DNA of 12,612 nucleotides from Rickettsiales bacterium (GTDB taxonomy: Bacteria > Pseudomonadota > Alphaproteobacteria > Methylaequorales > Methylaequoraceae): positions 15,401 to 28,012 of the forward strand of contig PAYV01000021.1 in NCBI GenBank assembly GCA_002715305.1. The letters are read 5' to 3'. Made by a program: the position numbers and the translations under genes. How positions within the stretch are numbered: position 1 is the stretch's first letter; every line of letters begins with the position of its first letter. Shown here in pieces: positions 6,204 through 12,612 of this stretch. The notes beneath the pieces are model-generated. The model ran no database searches and was not told the DNA's origin. It saw only the letters and a list, made by a program, of their open reading frames with translations.

Positions 6204-7136
6204 ATGAAAATATTAGTGACAGGAGGTGCGGGCTATATAGGCTCTATATTAGTGCCGGAACTTCTAAAAAGAAACTACGAAGTAACTGTGATAGATAATT
6301 TTTTATTTGGCCAGCAATCATTATTAGAGTGTTGTAATAATAAAAATTTAAAAATTTTAAGAGATGATGTTAGAAACCAAAACCTTCTTCAAGATGAAAT
6401 AAGTAAATCAGATTGTATCATACCCTTAGCTTGCCTAACGGGTGCTCCATTATGCTCAAAGGATCCTGTTGGAGCTCAACAAATAAATTTTGATCAAATT
6501 AAATTTATTGCTGATAGAAAATCAAAAGATCAAATGCTCATTTTTCCTTGTACCAATTCTGGATATGGCGTTGGTGAAGAAGGTGTGTTTTGTGATGAAA
6601 ATACTCCAATGAGACCTGTTTCTCTTTACGGTAAATTGAAAGTTGAAATAGACAAATATTTGTTAGACTTGGGTGAAAGCGTAACATTTAGATTTGCAAC
6701 AATATTTGGTGCAAGCCCAAGAATGAGACTAGACTTGTTGGTTAATGATTTTACGTACAGAGCTTTAATTGATAGGACTGTAGTTTTATTTGAAGCAAAT
6801 TTTAAAAGAAATTACCTTCATGTAAGAGATGCATCTAATGCTTTTCTTCATACAATTGACAATTATTCAAAAATGGTTGGTGAGCCATTTAATGTTGGTT
6901 TATCTGATGCCAATTTAAGTAAAAAAGAGCTTTGTGAAAGCATAAAAAAAGAAATACCAGAATTTCAGTATGTGATTTCTGAAATTGGTAAAGATCCTGA
7001 TCAAAGAAACTACATAGTTTCTAACGATAAAATTGAATTAACTGGTTTTAAAACAAAGGTGACATTAAGCGATGGGATTAGAGAACTAAAAAAAGCTTTT
7101 CAAGTTATCCGTCGAAATCAGTATTCAAATATTTAG
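6204..7136 (+). CDS. NAD-dependent epimerase/reductase (extended SDR, nucleotide-sugar type), 310 aa
   Basis: This is a complete extended SDR. It has the NAD-binding motif GGAGYIGS at residues 7-14, an acidic 'VIDN' at the end of strand 2 (29-32), and catalytic Tyr142 and Lys146 in 'LYGKLK'. 'FKRNYLHVRDAS' follows in the substrate domain. The stretch before the catalytic Tyr reads CTNSGYG (116-122), with Thr117 as the usual hydroxyl residue. The Asp/Glu acid-base pair of NDP-sugar 4,6-dehydratases (STDEVYG or STSEMYG) is absent, which argues for an epimerase or reductase. A good AGGA (6195-6198) lies five bases before the ATG, and the stop is two bases before the hddA-like gene. The context points to GDP-heptose or a derivative as substrate; the reaction position is not determinable. 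Confidence 0.88.
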   Translation: MKILVTGGAGYIGSILVPELLKRNYEVTVIDNFLFGQQSLLECCNNKNLKILRDDVRNQNLLQDEISKSDCIIPLACLTGAPLCSKDPVGAQQINFDQIKFIADRKSKDQMLIFPCTNSGYGVGEEGVFCDENTPMRPVSLYGKLKVEIDKYLLDLGESVTFRFATIFGASPRMRLDLLVNDFTYRALIDRTVVLFEANFKRNYLHVRDASNAFLHTIDNYSKMVGEPFNVGLSDANLSKKELCESIKKEIPEFQYVISEIGKDPDQRNYIVSNDKIELTGFKTKVTLSDGIRELKKAFQVIRRNQYSNI

Positions 7137-7138
7137 TA

Positions 7139-8143
7139 ATGATAATTTCAAGAACTCCATATAGACTATCTTTTTTCGGTGGAGGGACTGACTATAACTC
7201 GTGGTATGAAACAAATGGGGGATTGGTTCTTGCAGTTGGCCTTGCTCATTATTGTTATATAACTGTTAGAGAATTACCCCCCTTTTTTGAACATAAGCAC
7301 AGAATTGTTTATTCAAAAATGGAACATGTTCAAAATATTAATGAAATAGATCATCCTTCAGTTCGAGCATGTTTAGAATATAAAAATATTTTAAAAGGGC
7401 TTGAAGTTCACTATGACGGTGATCTACCAGCAAGGTCGGGGATTGGCTCAAGTTCATCGTTTACTGTTGGTCTTTTAAATTCTCTAGCTTGTTTTAAAGG
7501 AGAAGAATTTTCAAAGATTGAACTAGCTAAGCAAGCCATTCATATCGAGCAAAACAAATTATCTGAGTATGTTGGTGTTCAAGACCAGATAATGGCAGCA
7601 AATGGTGGATTTCAAGAAATTAATTTAAATAAAAATGAGCCATGGAAAATATCAAAAATGAATCTTTCAAATGATTATCTTAAAGAACTTGAAAGTTATA
7701 TACTTTTTGGGTTTAGTGGTATTTCAAGATTAGCAGATAAGCATGCTAAAAGAAAAATAGAAAATATTGATAATAAAAAAACAGATCAACAACTTCATAG
7801 AATTCTAGATATTACAAAAGAGGCAAGAAATCTTTTTGCAAAAAATGATGATTTTAAAAAAATAGGAATGTTACTGAATAAAAGCTGGATAGAGAAGAAA
7901 AGTTTAGCTAGCGGTGTTTCAAACGATTATATTGATGAGATTTATGATGTTGCAATTTCTAATGGAGCATTTGGCGGGAAACTAATGGGTGCTGGGGGTG
8001 GTGGTTTTTTCTTCTTTATTGCACCTCCAAAACATCATAAAAAAATTAAAAAAAGTCTATCTAAAATTAAAGTTTGGGTTCCATTTAAAATTGATCACGA
8101 AGGAACTCAAATTATTTTCAGGAATGGTCAAAATGAAATTTAA
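7139..8143 (+). CDS. hddA: D-glycero-D-manno-heptose 7-phosphate kinase-like GHMP kinase (HddA type), 334 aa
   Basis: This GHMP-superfamily kinase shows all three signature motifs. They are the N-terminal 'RTPYRLSFFGGGTDY' (5-19), the ATP-binding 'PARSGIGSSSSF' (97-108) and the C-terminal 'GGKLMGAGGGGF' (279-290). The FGGGTD signature and the length of about 335 aa fit the HddA/fucokinase-like branch. HddA phosphorylates D-glycero-D-manno-heptose 7-phosphate at C1 to give the alpha-1,7-bisphosphate, in the route to GDP-heptose. The identity is strengthened by gmhA directly after it (11-base overlap) and an hddC-like gene two genes further on. The ATG sits two bases after the stop of the epimerase. 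Related GHMP kinases acting on other sugar phosphates cannot be fully excluded, but the trio makes the heptose reading the best one. Confidence 0.88.
   Translation: MIISRTPYRLSFFGGGTDYNSWYETNGGLVLAVGLAHYCYITVRELPPFFEHKHRIVYSKMEHVQNINEIDHPSVRACLEYKNILKGLEVHYDGDLPARSGIGSSSSFTVGLLNSLACFKGEEFSKIELAKQAIHIEQNKLSEYVGVQDQIMAANGGFQEINLNKNEPWKISKMNLSNDYLKELESYILFGFSGISRLADKHAKRKIENIDNKKTDQQLHRILDITKEARNLFAKNDDFKKIGMLLNKSWIEKKSLASGVSNDYIDEIYDVAISNGAFGGKLMGAGGGGFFFFIAPPKHHKKIKKSLSKIKVWVPFKIDHEGTQIIFRNGQNEI
8120..8123 (+). promoter_or_regulatory. Ribosome binding site setting the gmhA start
   Basis: AGGA lies nine bases before the ATG at 8133, inside the end of the hddA-like gene. The in-frame ATG at 8124 directly touches this AGGA and cannot use it, so the site favours 8133 as the real start. 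Confidence 0.55.
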
Positions 8144-8699
8144 GAATCAAATTAAAGTACTAGAAAATAGTCTTAATATGTTACTAGAAAATGAAGCCAT
8201 TGAGCAAAAGATCAATAGCTCAATAAAATTATTTTGTTCTGCAATTAAATCTGACCTTCCAATTCTTGTTTTTGGGAATGGAGGATCGGCATCAGATGCT
8301 CTTCACATTACAGGAGAACTCGTCGGGAGATTTTTGAAAGAAAGAAACCCTGTTAATATAATATGTTTAAATTCAAATATATCTATTATTACTGCATGGG
8401 CAAATGATTATGATTATGAGACGATTTTTGAAAGGCAAGTAAAAGCACATGCAAAAAAAGGGGGTATCTGCTGGGGTATTTCAACAAGTGGAAACTCATC
8501 TAATGTCATACGGGCTTTTCAAGTTGCAAAAGAGTTAAAAATGAAAACAATTGGTCTAACAGGAAATAATGGTGGTAAAATGAGAGAATTTTCCGATATT
8601 CTAATAAATGTACCGTCCAGTTCTACTCCCAGAATCCAAGAGTTACATTTACCAATATATCATTATATTTGTGAGCAAATAGAAGAAAACTTACTTTAA
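8133..8699 (+). CDS. gmhA: Sedoheptulose 7-phosphate isomerase (phosphoheptose isomerase), 188 aa
   Basis: This SIS-fold isomerase converts sedoheptulose 7-phosphate to D-glycero-D-manno-heptose 7-phosphate, the first step of ADP- and GDP-heptose synthesis. The sequence shows 'FGNGGSASDALHITGELVGRF' motifs (from residue 47), the phosphate-binding 'STSGNSSNV' (117-125) and the C-terminal 'TPRIQELHLPIYHYICE' (165-181). The zinc/active-site residues known from E. coli GmhA appear as His58, Glu62, Gln169 and His177, each offset by three from the E. coli numbering. The length matches the family (about 190 aa). The frame is open further upstream to 7989, but that would add 48 residues overlapping hddA. 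ATG 8133 with its AGGA gives the family length and an 11-base overlap with hddA. Confidence is high for GmhA over the paralogue DiaA because of the heptose neighbours. Confidence 0.93.
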   Translation: MKFKNQIKVLENSLNMLLENEAIEQKINSSIKLFCSAIKSDLPILVFGNGGSASDALHITGELVGRFLKERNPVNIICLNSNISIITAWANDYDYETIFERQVKAHAKKGGICWGISTSGNSSNVIRAFQVAKELKMKTIGLTGNNGGKMREFSDILINVPSSSTPRIQELHLPIYHYICEQIEENLL

Positions 8700-8710
8700 A
8701 AGGAATTATT

Positions 8711-9883
8711 ATGACACTTAACTTACCGCTAATGCAAAATAACATCCTTAGAGAAGATCTTGACAGGGTTATAGAACACCTTAACAAACCTGATCCAAAG
8801 TTAACACAGGGAGAAAAAGTTAAAATGTTTGAAGAAGAGTGGTCTGAATGGTTAGGTGTTAAATATAGTGTTTTTGTAAACTCAGGATCATCAGCAAACA
8901 TGCTTACTCTTGCCGCTCTTAAACTGAAATTTCCAGAAGGCGGAGAGGTAATTGTTCCTCCACTCACTTGGGTTTCAGATATAGCTTCAGTTTTACAATT
9001 AGGCTTCAGTCCTATCTTTGTAGACATTGATCCATATCACTTGGGGATGGATAGCGAACAAATAATAAAAAAAATAAATAAAAACACTCGTGCAGTTTTT
9101 CTTACACATGTGCAAGGCTTTAATGCTTTAACTGATAAATTACTAAATGAATTGCACAAAAGAAATATAATATTAATTGAAGACGTATGTGAATCTCATG
9201 GTGCAACACATAATAATAAAAAACTTGGTTCTTTTGGCTGGGCATCAAACTTTTCTTTTTATTATGCACATCACCTTAGCACTATAGAAGGAGGAATGAT
9301 TTGCACAAATGATGAAGAATTATATCAAACATTTAGAATGTTACGTTCCCATGGCCTCGTAAGAGAGTCTAACTCTCAAAAATTTAAAAATAGATATATA
9401 GAAGAAAATCCTGATTTAAACCCTCAATTTATTTTTTCATTTCCAGCTTATAACGTAAGAAATACTGAGATAGGAGGTATAATAGGAAGAAGTCAATTAA
9501 AATCATTAGATGCTAATAATATTAAAAGAAATCAAAATAATAGTTACTTTTTATCCAACATTAATGATCGAATTTTTCAAACAAAGTTTAGATTAGAGGG
9601 GAGTAGTAACTACGCCTTTAACCTTATTACTAAAAATGCTGATTTTGAATATACTAATAGATTAATTGGCAGGTTAACTGAAGAAAATATTGAGTTCAGA
9701 AGGGGCAGTGCCGGTGGAGGAAATCAATTAAGGCAACCATACTTAAGAAAATTATTTGGTGATATATATGAAAAATTCCCAAATGTTGAACACATTCATT
9801 TTCACGGGTTTTATATTGGAAATTTTCCATCCCTTGAACAAGAAACTGTTAAAGAATTATGCAATATCTTAAACTCTGTGTAA
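8711..9883 (+). CDS. DegT/DnrJ-fold PLP enzyme lacking the catalytic lysine; likely sugar 3-dehydratase (ColD-like), 390 aa
   Basis: This is a full-length fold-type I PLP enzyme of the DegT/DnrJ/EryC1/StrS family. Visible are 'VNSGSSANMLT' (57-66), 'PPLTWVSD' (83-90), 'IEDVCESHGA' (156-165) with the pyridine-binding Asp158, and 'SFYYAHHLSTIEGG' (182-195). Aminotransferases carry a Lys just after SFYPT that forms the PLP Schiff base; here that site is His187-His188. His in this place defines the PMP-dependent 3-dehydratases ColD (GDP-4-keto-6-deoxymannose) and RfbH/E1 (CDP-sugar). Only three cysteines are present (160, 198, 384), so the [2Fe-2S] cluster of E1 is unlikely and the ColD-type mechanism fits better. 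The gene lies between gmhA and an hddC-like gene, suggesting a GDP-heptose derivative as substrate (inference). AGGA (8701-8704) precedes the ATG by six bases. Confidence 0.85.
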   Translation: MTLNLPLMQNNILREDLDRVIEHLNKPDPKLTQGEKVKMFEEEWSEWLGVKYSVFVNSGSSANMLTLAALKLKFPEGGEVIVPPLTWVSDIASVLQLGFSPIFVDIDPYHLGMDSEQIIKKINKNTRAVFLTHVQGFNALTDKLLNELHKRNIILIEDVCESHGATHNNKKLGSFGWASNFSFYYAHHLSTIEGGMICTNDEELYQTFRMLRSHGLVRESNSQKFKNRYIEENPDLNPQFIFSFPAYNVRNTEIGGIIGRSQLKSLDANNIKRNQNNSYFLSNINDRIFQTKFRLEGSSNYAFNLITKNADFEYTNRLIGRLTEENIEFRRGSAGGGNQLRQPYLRKLFGDIYEKFPNVEHIHFHGFYIGNFPSLEQETVKELCNILNSV

Positions 9884-9886
9884 TTT

Positions 9887-9890
9887 GGAA
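9887..9890 (+). promoter_or_regulatory. Ribosome binding site supporting a TTG start for the hddC-like gene
   Basis: GGAA lies seven bases before TTG 9898-9900. No in-frame ATG occurs before the codon for Met51, which is past the nucleotide-binding loop, so the rare TTG start is needed to give a working enzyme. Confidence 0.5.
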
Positions 9891-9897
9891 TTAATAA

Positions 9898-10599
9898 TTG
9901 AAAAATAAAAAAATAGATACTCAGGCATTAATTTTATGTGGTGGCCTTGGAACAAGATTTAAAAGTGTAAGCAGTACATTTCCTAAATCTCTTGCAAGTG
10001 TATCTGGAAAGCCGATATTAAAGTGGCTTATAGATGATTTGGTTACTATGGGTATTTCTCAAATAATATTGTGTACAGGACACATGAGTAAGAAAATAGA
10101 AACTTTTATTAATGGTGATTATTCTGATATTTGCATTGTTTCGCAAGAAAATACACAGTTAGGGACTGGTGGCGCAATTAAAAATGCAGAGAAATTTATT
10201 AAATCAAAACAAATTTTAATTCTAAATGGTGATTCCAGAATAAAGTTTAGTTTTAAACTTTTATTAGAAAATCACATTAAAAAAAATGCAGACCTCTCTA
10301 TATTAGTAAGTTCAAAAACAAATGGGCCTGAATACGGTAGTATAAAATTTGACAACAATTTTCAAGTTGTGGATTTTAAGGAAAAATCAAAAGATGAATT
10401 TCACCATTATACAAATGCAGGCGTATACTGCATGAACAAAAAATTATTAAAAGAGCTTAAACAAAATACAATATACTCTTTAGAAAATGACTTAATTCCA
10501 ATTTGGATAAATAGGAAAAATATATTTGGATTCCTAGTTGAAAGACCGTTTTTAGATATTGGAACACCTGAAAGATTTAAAAGAGCAAAATTTGAATAA
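9898..10599 (+). CDS. hddC: D-glycero-D-manno-heptose 1-phosphate guanylyltransferase-like nucleotidyltransferase (HddC type), 233 aa
   Basis: This sugar-phosphate nucleotidyltransferase would join NTP and a sugar 1-phosphate, releasing pyrophosphate. The nucleotide-binding signature 'LILCGGLGTRF' is at residues 11-21, 'FPKSLASVSGKPIL' at 28-41, 'LGTGGAI' at 88-94, the metal-binding Asp112 in 'NGDSR', and Asp220 in 'FLDIGTPERF'. The length of about 230 aa and the C-terminal DIGTPE fit HddC, which makes GDP-D-glycero-alpha-D-manno-heptose. The choice of GTP and heptose 1-phosphate rests mainly on the adjacent hddA- and gmhA-like genes. Translation starts at TTG 9898, 14 bases after the DegT-fold gene. 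A mannose- or glucose-1-phosphate enzyme is the main alternative. Confidence 0.8.
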   Translation: MKNKKIDTQALILCGGLGTRFKSVSSTFPKSLASVSGKPILKWLIDDLVTMGISQIILCTGHMSKKIETFINGDYSDICIVSQENTQLGTGGAIKNAEKFIKSKQILILNGDSRIKFSFKLLLENHIKKNADLSILVSSKTNGPEYGSIKFDNNFQVVDFKEKSKDEFHHYTNAGVYCMNKKLLKELKQNTIYSLENDLIPIWINRKNIFGFLVERPFLDIGTPERFKRAKFE

Positions 10600-10636
10600 A
10601 TAAATAAAAAATATAGAATAAGAATGTAAAAAAAGT

Positions 10637-10642
10637 TATAAT
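10637..10642 (+). promoter_or_regulatory. Candidate -10 element before the CBS-nucleotidyltransferase
   Basis: A perfect TATAAT lies 36 bases before the ATG at 10679, in the 79-base gap after hddC, the largest gap in the rightward unit apart from the one after the PhyH gene. The -35 at 17-base spacing (TAGAAT) matches only 3 of 6, and chance matches are common here, so an internal promoter is a suggestion only. Confidence 0.3.
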
Positions 10643-10678
10643 TTCGTAAAATTTATTACTTTTTGAAAATTTATATAT

Positions 10679-11725
10679 ATGAGTAATTGGAAAAATATAA
10701 CTTTAGACATTAGCGCTACTATTTCTGACGCAATAAAAATTCTTAATAAAAATTCAACAGTGCTCATTTCAAATAAGGACAATAAACTGCTAGGAGTTGT
10801 TACTGATAGAGATATTAGAAAAATGTTGCTTCAAACGAAATCTATCGAAGATAACATTTCCAAATTGATGAATAAAAAACCAACAAAACTTCTTTATCCA
10901 TTATCAGAGAAAAAAATACAAAAAATTAAAACTAAAAATTTATTTAAAATTTACCCTGTTGTTAACAAAGAAAATGTAATAGTTGATGTTTATACAAATA
11001 AAGAAATAGAGAATTTTACATTTGAAAATTTAGTTATAATAATGGCAGGTGGTAAAGGTTCTAGATTGGGATCTTTAACTATGGATTGTCCAAAGCCACT
11101 TTTGAAAATTGGTGGTAAAACAATTCTTGATACTATAATTAATAACTTTTCTCAACATAACTTTAATGATTTTGTAATTTCAGTTAATTATTTTGGCTAT
11201 AAAATTAAAGAATATTTTCAAAAACAAAAACCAAAAAATATTAAAGTAGATTTCATTGAGGAAAATAAACCATTAGGAACTGCAGGTTCACTTGGTTTGC
11301 TGAAAAAAAAACCAAAAGCACCCTTTTTTTTAATTAATGGTGATATACTTACAAAGGTCAATTTCTCTGAAATGTTAAATTTTCATATAAGCAATAAAGC
11401 TTTGATAACAGTTGGGGTTAGAGAATACATTCAAAAGATACCATTCGGAGTTCTTGAAACAAAAAAGTTTTATATAAAATCAATTAAAGAAAAGCCAACA
11501 ATAAAATCATTTATAAATGGAGGAATTTATATTATTGATCCCGAAGTATTAAACCACATTCCAAAGGGAGAATTTAAACATATTACTGAAGTTATAGAAA
11601 TTTTATTAAAAGAAAAATCAAAGGTAATTGGTTTTCCTATTCATGAATATTGGATTGATGTCGGGCAATATAATGATTTGCAGAAAGCAGAAACCGATTT
11701 TGAAGAAAATTTTTTTAATGGTTAA
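10679..11725 (+). CDS. CBS-domain nucleotidyltransferase (PtmE-like), 348 aa
   Basis: This protein has two parts. Residues 1-110 form a CBS-domain pair ('SNKDNKLLGVVTDRDIRKML' region, 31-50, and 'YPVVNKENVIVDVYTNKEI' region, 92-110), likely an adenylate/nucleotide sensor. Residues 118-340 form an RmlA-type nucleotidyltransferase with 'IIMAGGKGSRLG' (120-131), 'CPKPLLKIGGKTIL' (137-150), 'LGTAGSL' (199-205), the metal-binding Asp222 in 'NGD' and Asp327 in 'WIDVG'. This architecture matches PtmE, the glucosamine-1-phosphate guanylyltransferase of Campylobacter legionaminic acid synthesis, and related enzymes in nonulosonic acid clusters. The following Gfo/Idh gene overlaps it by eight bases. 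There is no Shine-Dalgarno sequence before the ATG; the upstream bases are almost pure A/T. The architecture is certain; the sugar substrate is inferred. Confidence 0.85.
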   Translation: MSNWKNITLDISATISDAIKILNKNSTVLISNKDNKLLGVVTDRDIRKMLLQTKSIEDNISKLMNKKPTKLLYPLSEKKIQKIKTKNLFKIYPVVNKENVIVDVYTNKEIENFTFENLVIIMAGGKGSRLGSLTMDCPKPLLKIGGKTILDTIINNFSQHNFNDFVISVNYFGYKIKEYFQKQKPKNIKVDFIEENKPLGTAGSLGLLKKKPKAPFFLINGDILTKVNFSEMLNFHISNKALITVGVREYIQKIPFGVLETKKFYIKSIKEKPTIKSFINGGIYIIDPEVLNHIPKGEFKHITEVIEILLKEKSKVIGFPIHEYWIDVGQYNDLQKAETDFEENFFNG

Positions 11726-12612
11726 GGTTTTAATTATTGGGTCAGGCTCAATTGGGAAAAGACATTATAGAATACTTAACAATATGTGCAATAATGTTAA
11801 GATTTATAGTAGAAGAGAGAAACAATACAAAAATTTAAGTGAATGTATTAAACAATTTAATCCAAATTACGCAGTAGTTGCAACTGAAACGTCATCTCAT
11901 TTTAACATTACTAGCCAATTAGTTTCAGAAAAAATACCGTTGATACTTGTTGAAAAACCAGTTTTTCATAAAAATAATTTAAATTTTGATTCTAAAGATT
12001 CAATTATAAAAGTGGGCTATAATATGAGATTTAACCCTTTTTTGAACTTACTTAAAGAAAAAATTAAAAATCAAAAAATTTTTTCAGTTCAAGTTTATAC
12101 TGGACAATATTTACCTTTATGGAGACCACAAGAAGATTATAAAAACACCTATTCAACTGATATAAATCTTGGAGGGGGAGTTTTGAATGATCTAAGCCAT
12201 GAATTGGATTATTTACAATGGCTTTTTGGGCCATGTAATTCTTTAGTTGCTTTAGGAGGCCATTTCTCAAATTTGTATGGTGATAGTGATGATGTGTTTT
12301 CACTAATAATGAGTTTTAAAAAATGTAAAATTGTTAGTGTACAATTAAATTATCTACATAATCCTATACAAAGAGAGCTTATTGTAAATACTTCACAAAA
12401 AACATTTCAAATAGATTTTTCAAATAAAGTTTTTTTGGAAAATGGAATAGAAATACCAGTAAACGATTTTGAAAGAGATTTTTCTTATATTGAACAACAT
12501 AAAGACATAATTACAAATAATGGTTCCCAAACCTGTTCCTTATCAGAGTCAATTAATACACTCAATTTAATAGATGCCGCAAGAAAGTCCTCAAAAAATA
12601 ATAAATGGATAA
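11718..12612 (+). CDS. Gfo/Idh/MocA-family oxidoreductase; runs off the right edge
   Basis: The frame opens at ATG 11718-11720, overlapping the last eight bases of the CBS-nucleotidyltransferase, and is open to the window end (298 codons, no stop seen). It was found by direct translation. The Rossmann motif is 'VLIIGSGSIGKRH' (4-16), followed by 'VVATETSSH' (53-61), the active-site Lys in 'VEKPV' (Lys80) and 'VGYNMRFNP' (99-107). 'GGGVLNDLSHELDYLQWLFG' (152-171) carries the family Asp158 and His161. These enzymes use NAD(P) to oxidise or reduce sugars and inositols, often at C3 of nucleotide sugars. Family members are 300-350 aa, so little is missing. Overlap with the PtmE-like gene suggests a shared pathway, as in nonulosonic acid loci of other bacteria. 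The substrate is unknown. Confidence 0.88.
   Translation, partial: MVKVLIIGSGSIGKRHYRILNNMCNNVKIYSRREKQYKNLSECIKQFNPNYAVVATETSSHFNITSQLVSEKIPLILVEKPVFHKNNLNFDSKDSIIKVGYNMRFNPFLNLLKEKIKNQKIFSVQVYTGQYLPLWRPQEDYKNTYSTDINLGGGVLNDLSHELDYLQWLFGPCNSLVALGGHFSNLYGDSDDVFSLIMSFKKCKIVSVQLNYLHNPIQRELIVNTSQKTFQIDFSNKVFLENGIEIPVNDFERDFSYIEQHKDIITNNGSQTCSLSESINTLNLIDAARKSSKNNKWI

Noticed and set aside
7989..8132. A 48-codon N-terminal extension of gmhA
   Set aside because: The frame is open, but it overlaps the conserved C-terminal motif of the hddA-like gene. It would also make GmhA far longer than its family, and the start at 8133 has its own AGGA.
8623..9027. Minus-strand 134-codon open frame
   Set aside because: It is antisense to gmhA and the DegT-fold gene, both with strong family motifs.
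10600..10678. Terminator or small RNA after hddC
   Set aside because: The 79 bases are nearly pure A/T with no hairpin; only a possible -10 element is noted.
12064..12303. Minus-strand 79-codon open frame
   Set aside because: It is antisense to the Gfo/Idh oxidoreductase, including its GGG...D..H active-site motif.

Overview
The window reads as part of a surface-polysaccharide (O-antigen or capsule type) sugar-biosynthesis locus from a very AT-rich, compact bacterial genome. Wobble positions are mostly A or T, Lys/Asn/Ile are very common, and genes lie end to end with gaps of a few bases or small overlaps. This looks like a streamlined marine proteobacterium (Pelagibacterales/SAR11-like or a similar low-GC lineage). 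That placement is inference from composition and gene content; there is no rRNA or other taxonomic marker here.

Layout. Two transcription units diverge from an intergenic region at about 4003-4246. The leftward unit (4002 down to 1) holds a cobalamin-binding radical SAM protein interrupted by one in-frame TAA, an aldo/keto reductase, a classical short-chain dehydrogenase, and the N-terminal part of an extended SDR epimerase/dehydratase cut by the window edge. The rightward unit (4247 to 12612) holds a PhyH-type Fe(II)/2-oxoglutarate dioxygenase, a TIGR00180-type glycosyltransferase, an extended SDR epimerase, a heptose kinase (HddA type), a sedoheptulose-7-phosphate isomerase (GmhA), a DegT-fold PLP enzyme, and a heptose-1-phosphate guanylyltransferase (HddC type). 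It ends with a CBS-domain nucleotidyltransferase and a Gfo/Idh/MocA oxidoreductase cut by the right edge.

How the genes fit together. gmhA, hddA and hddC are three of the four enzymes that make GDP-D-glycero-D-manno-heptose from sedoheptulose 7-phosphate; the GmhB phosphatase is not in the window. The DegT-fold gene sits between gmhA and hddC and has His-His where aminotransferases carry the PLP lysine. That is the signature of the sugar 3-dehydratases (ColD/RfbH), so a C3-deoxygenated GDP-heptose is a reasonable product hypothesis. The CBS-nucleotidyltransferase plus Gfo/Idh pair resembles the start of a nonulosonic (legionaminic) acid module, with PtmE as the nearest known relative. The leftward unit could supply tailoring steps (radical SAM chemistry, C=O reduction) or a separate sugar pathway.

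I see no tRNA, rRNA, CRISPR array, insertion sequence, integrase or convincing intrinsic terminator.
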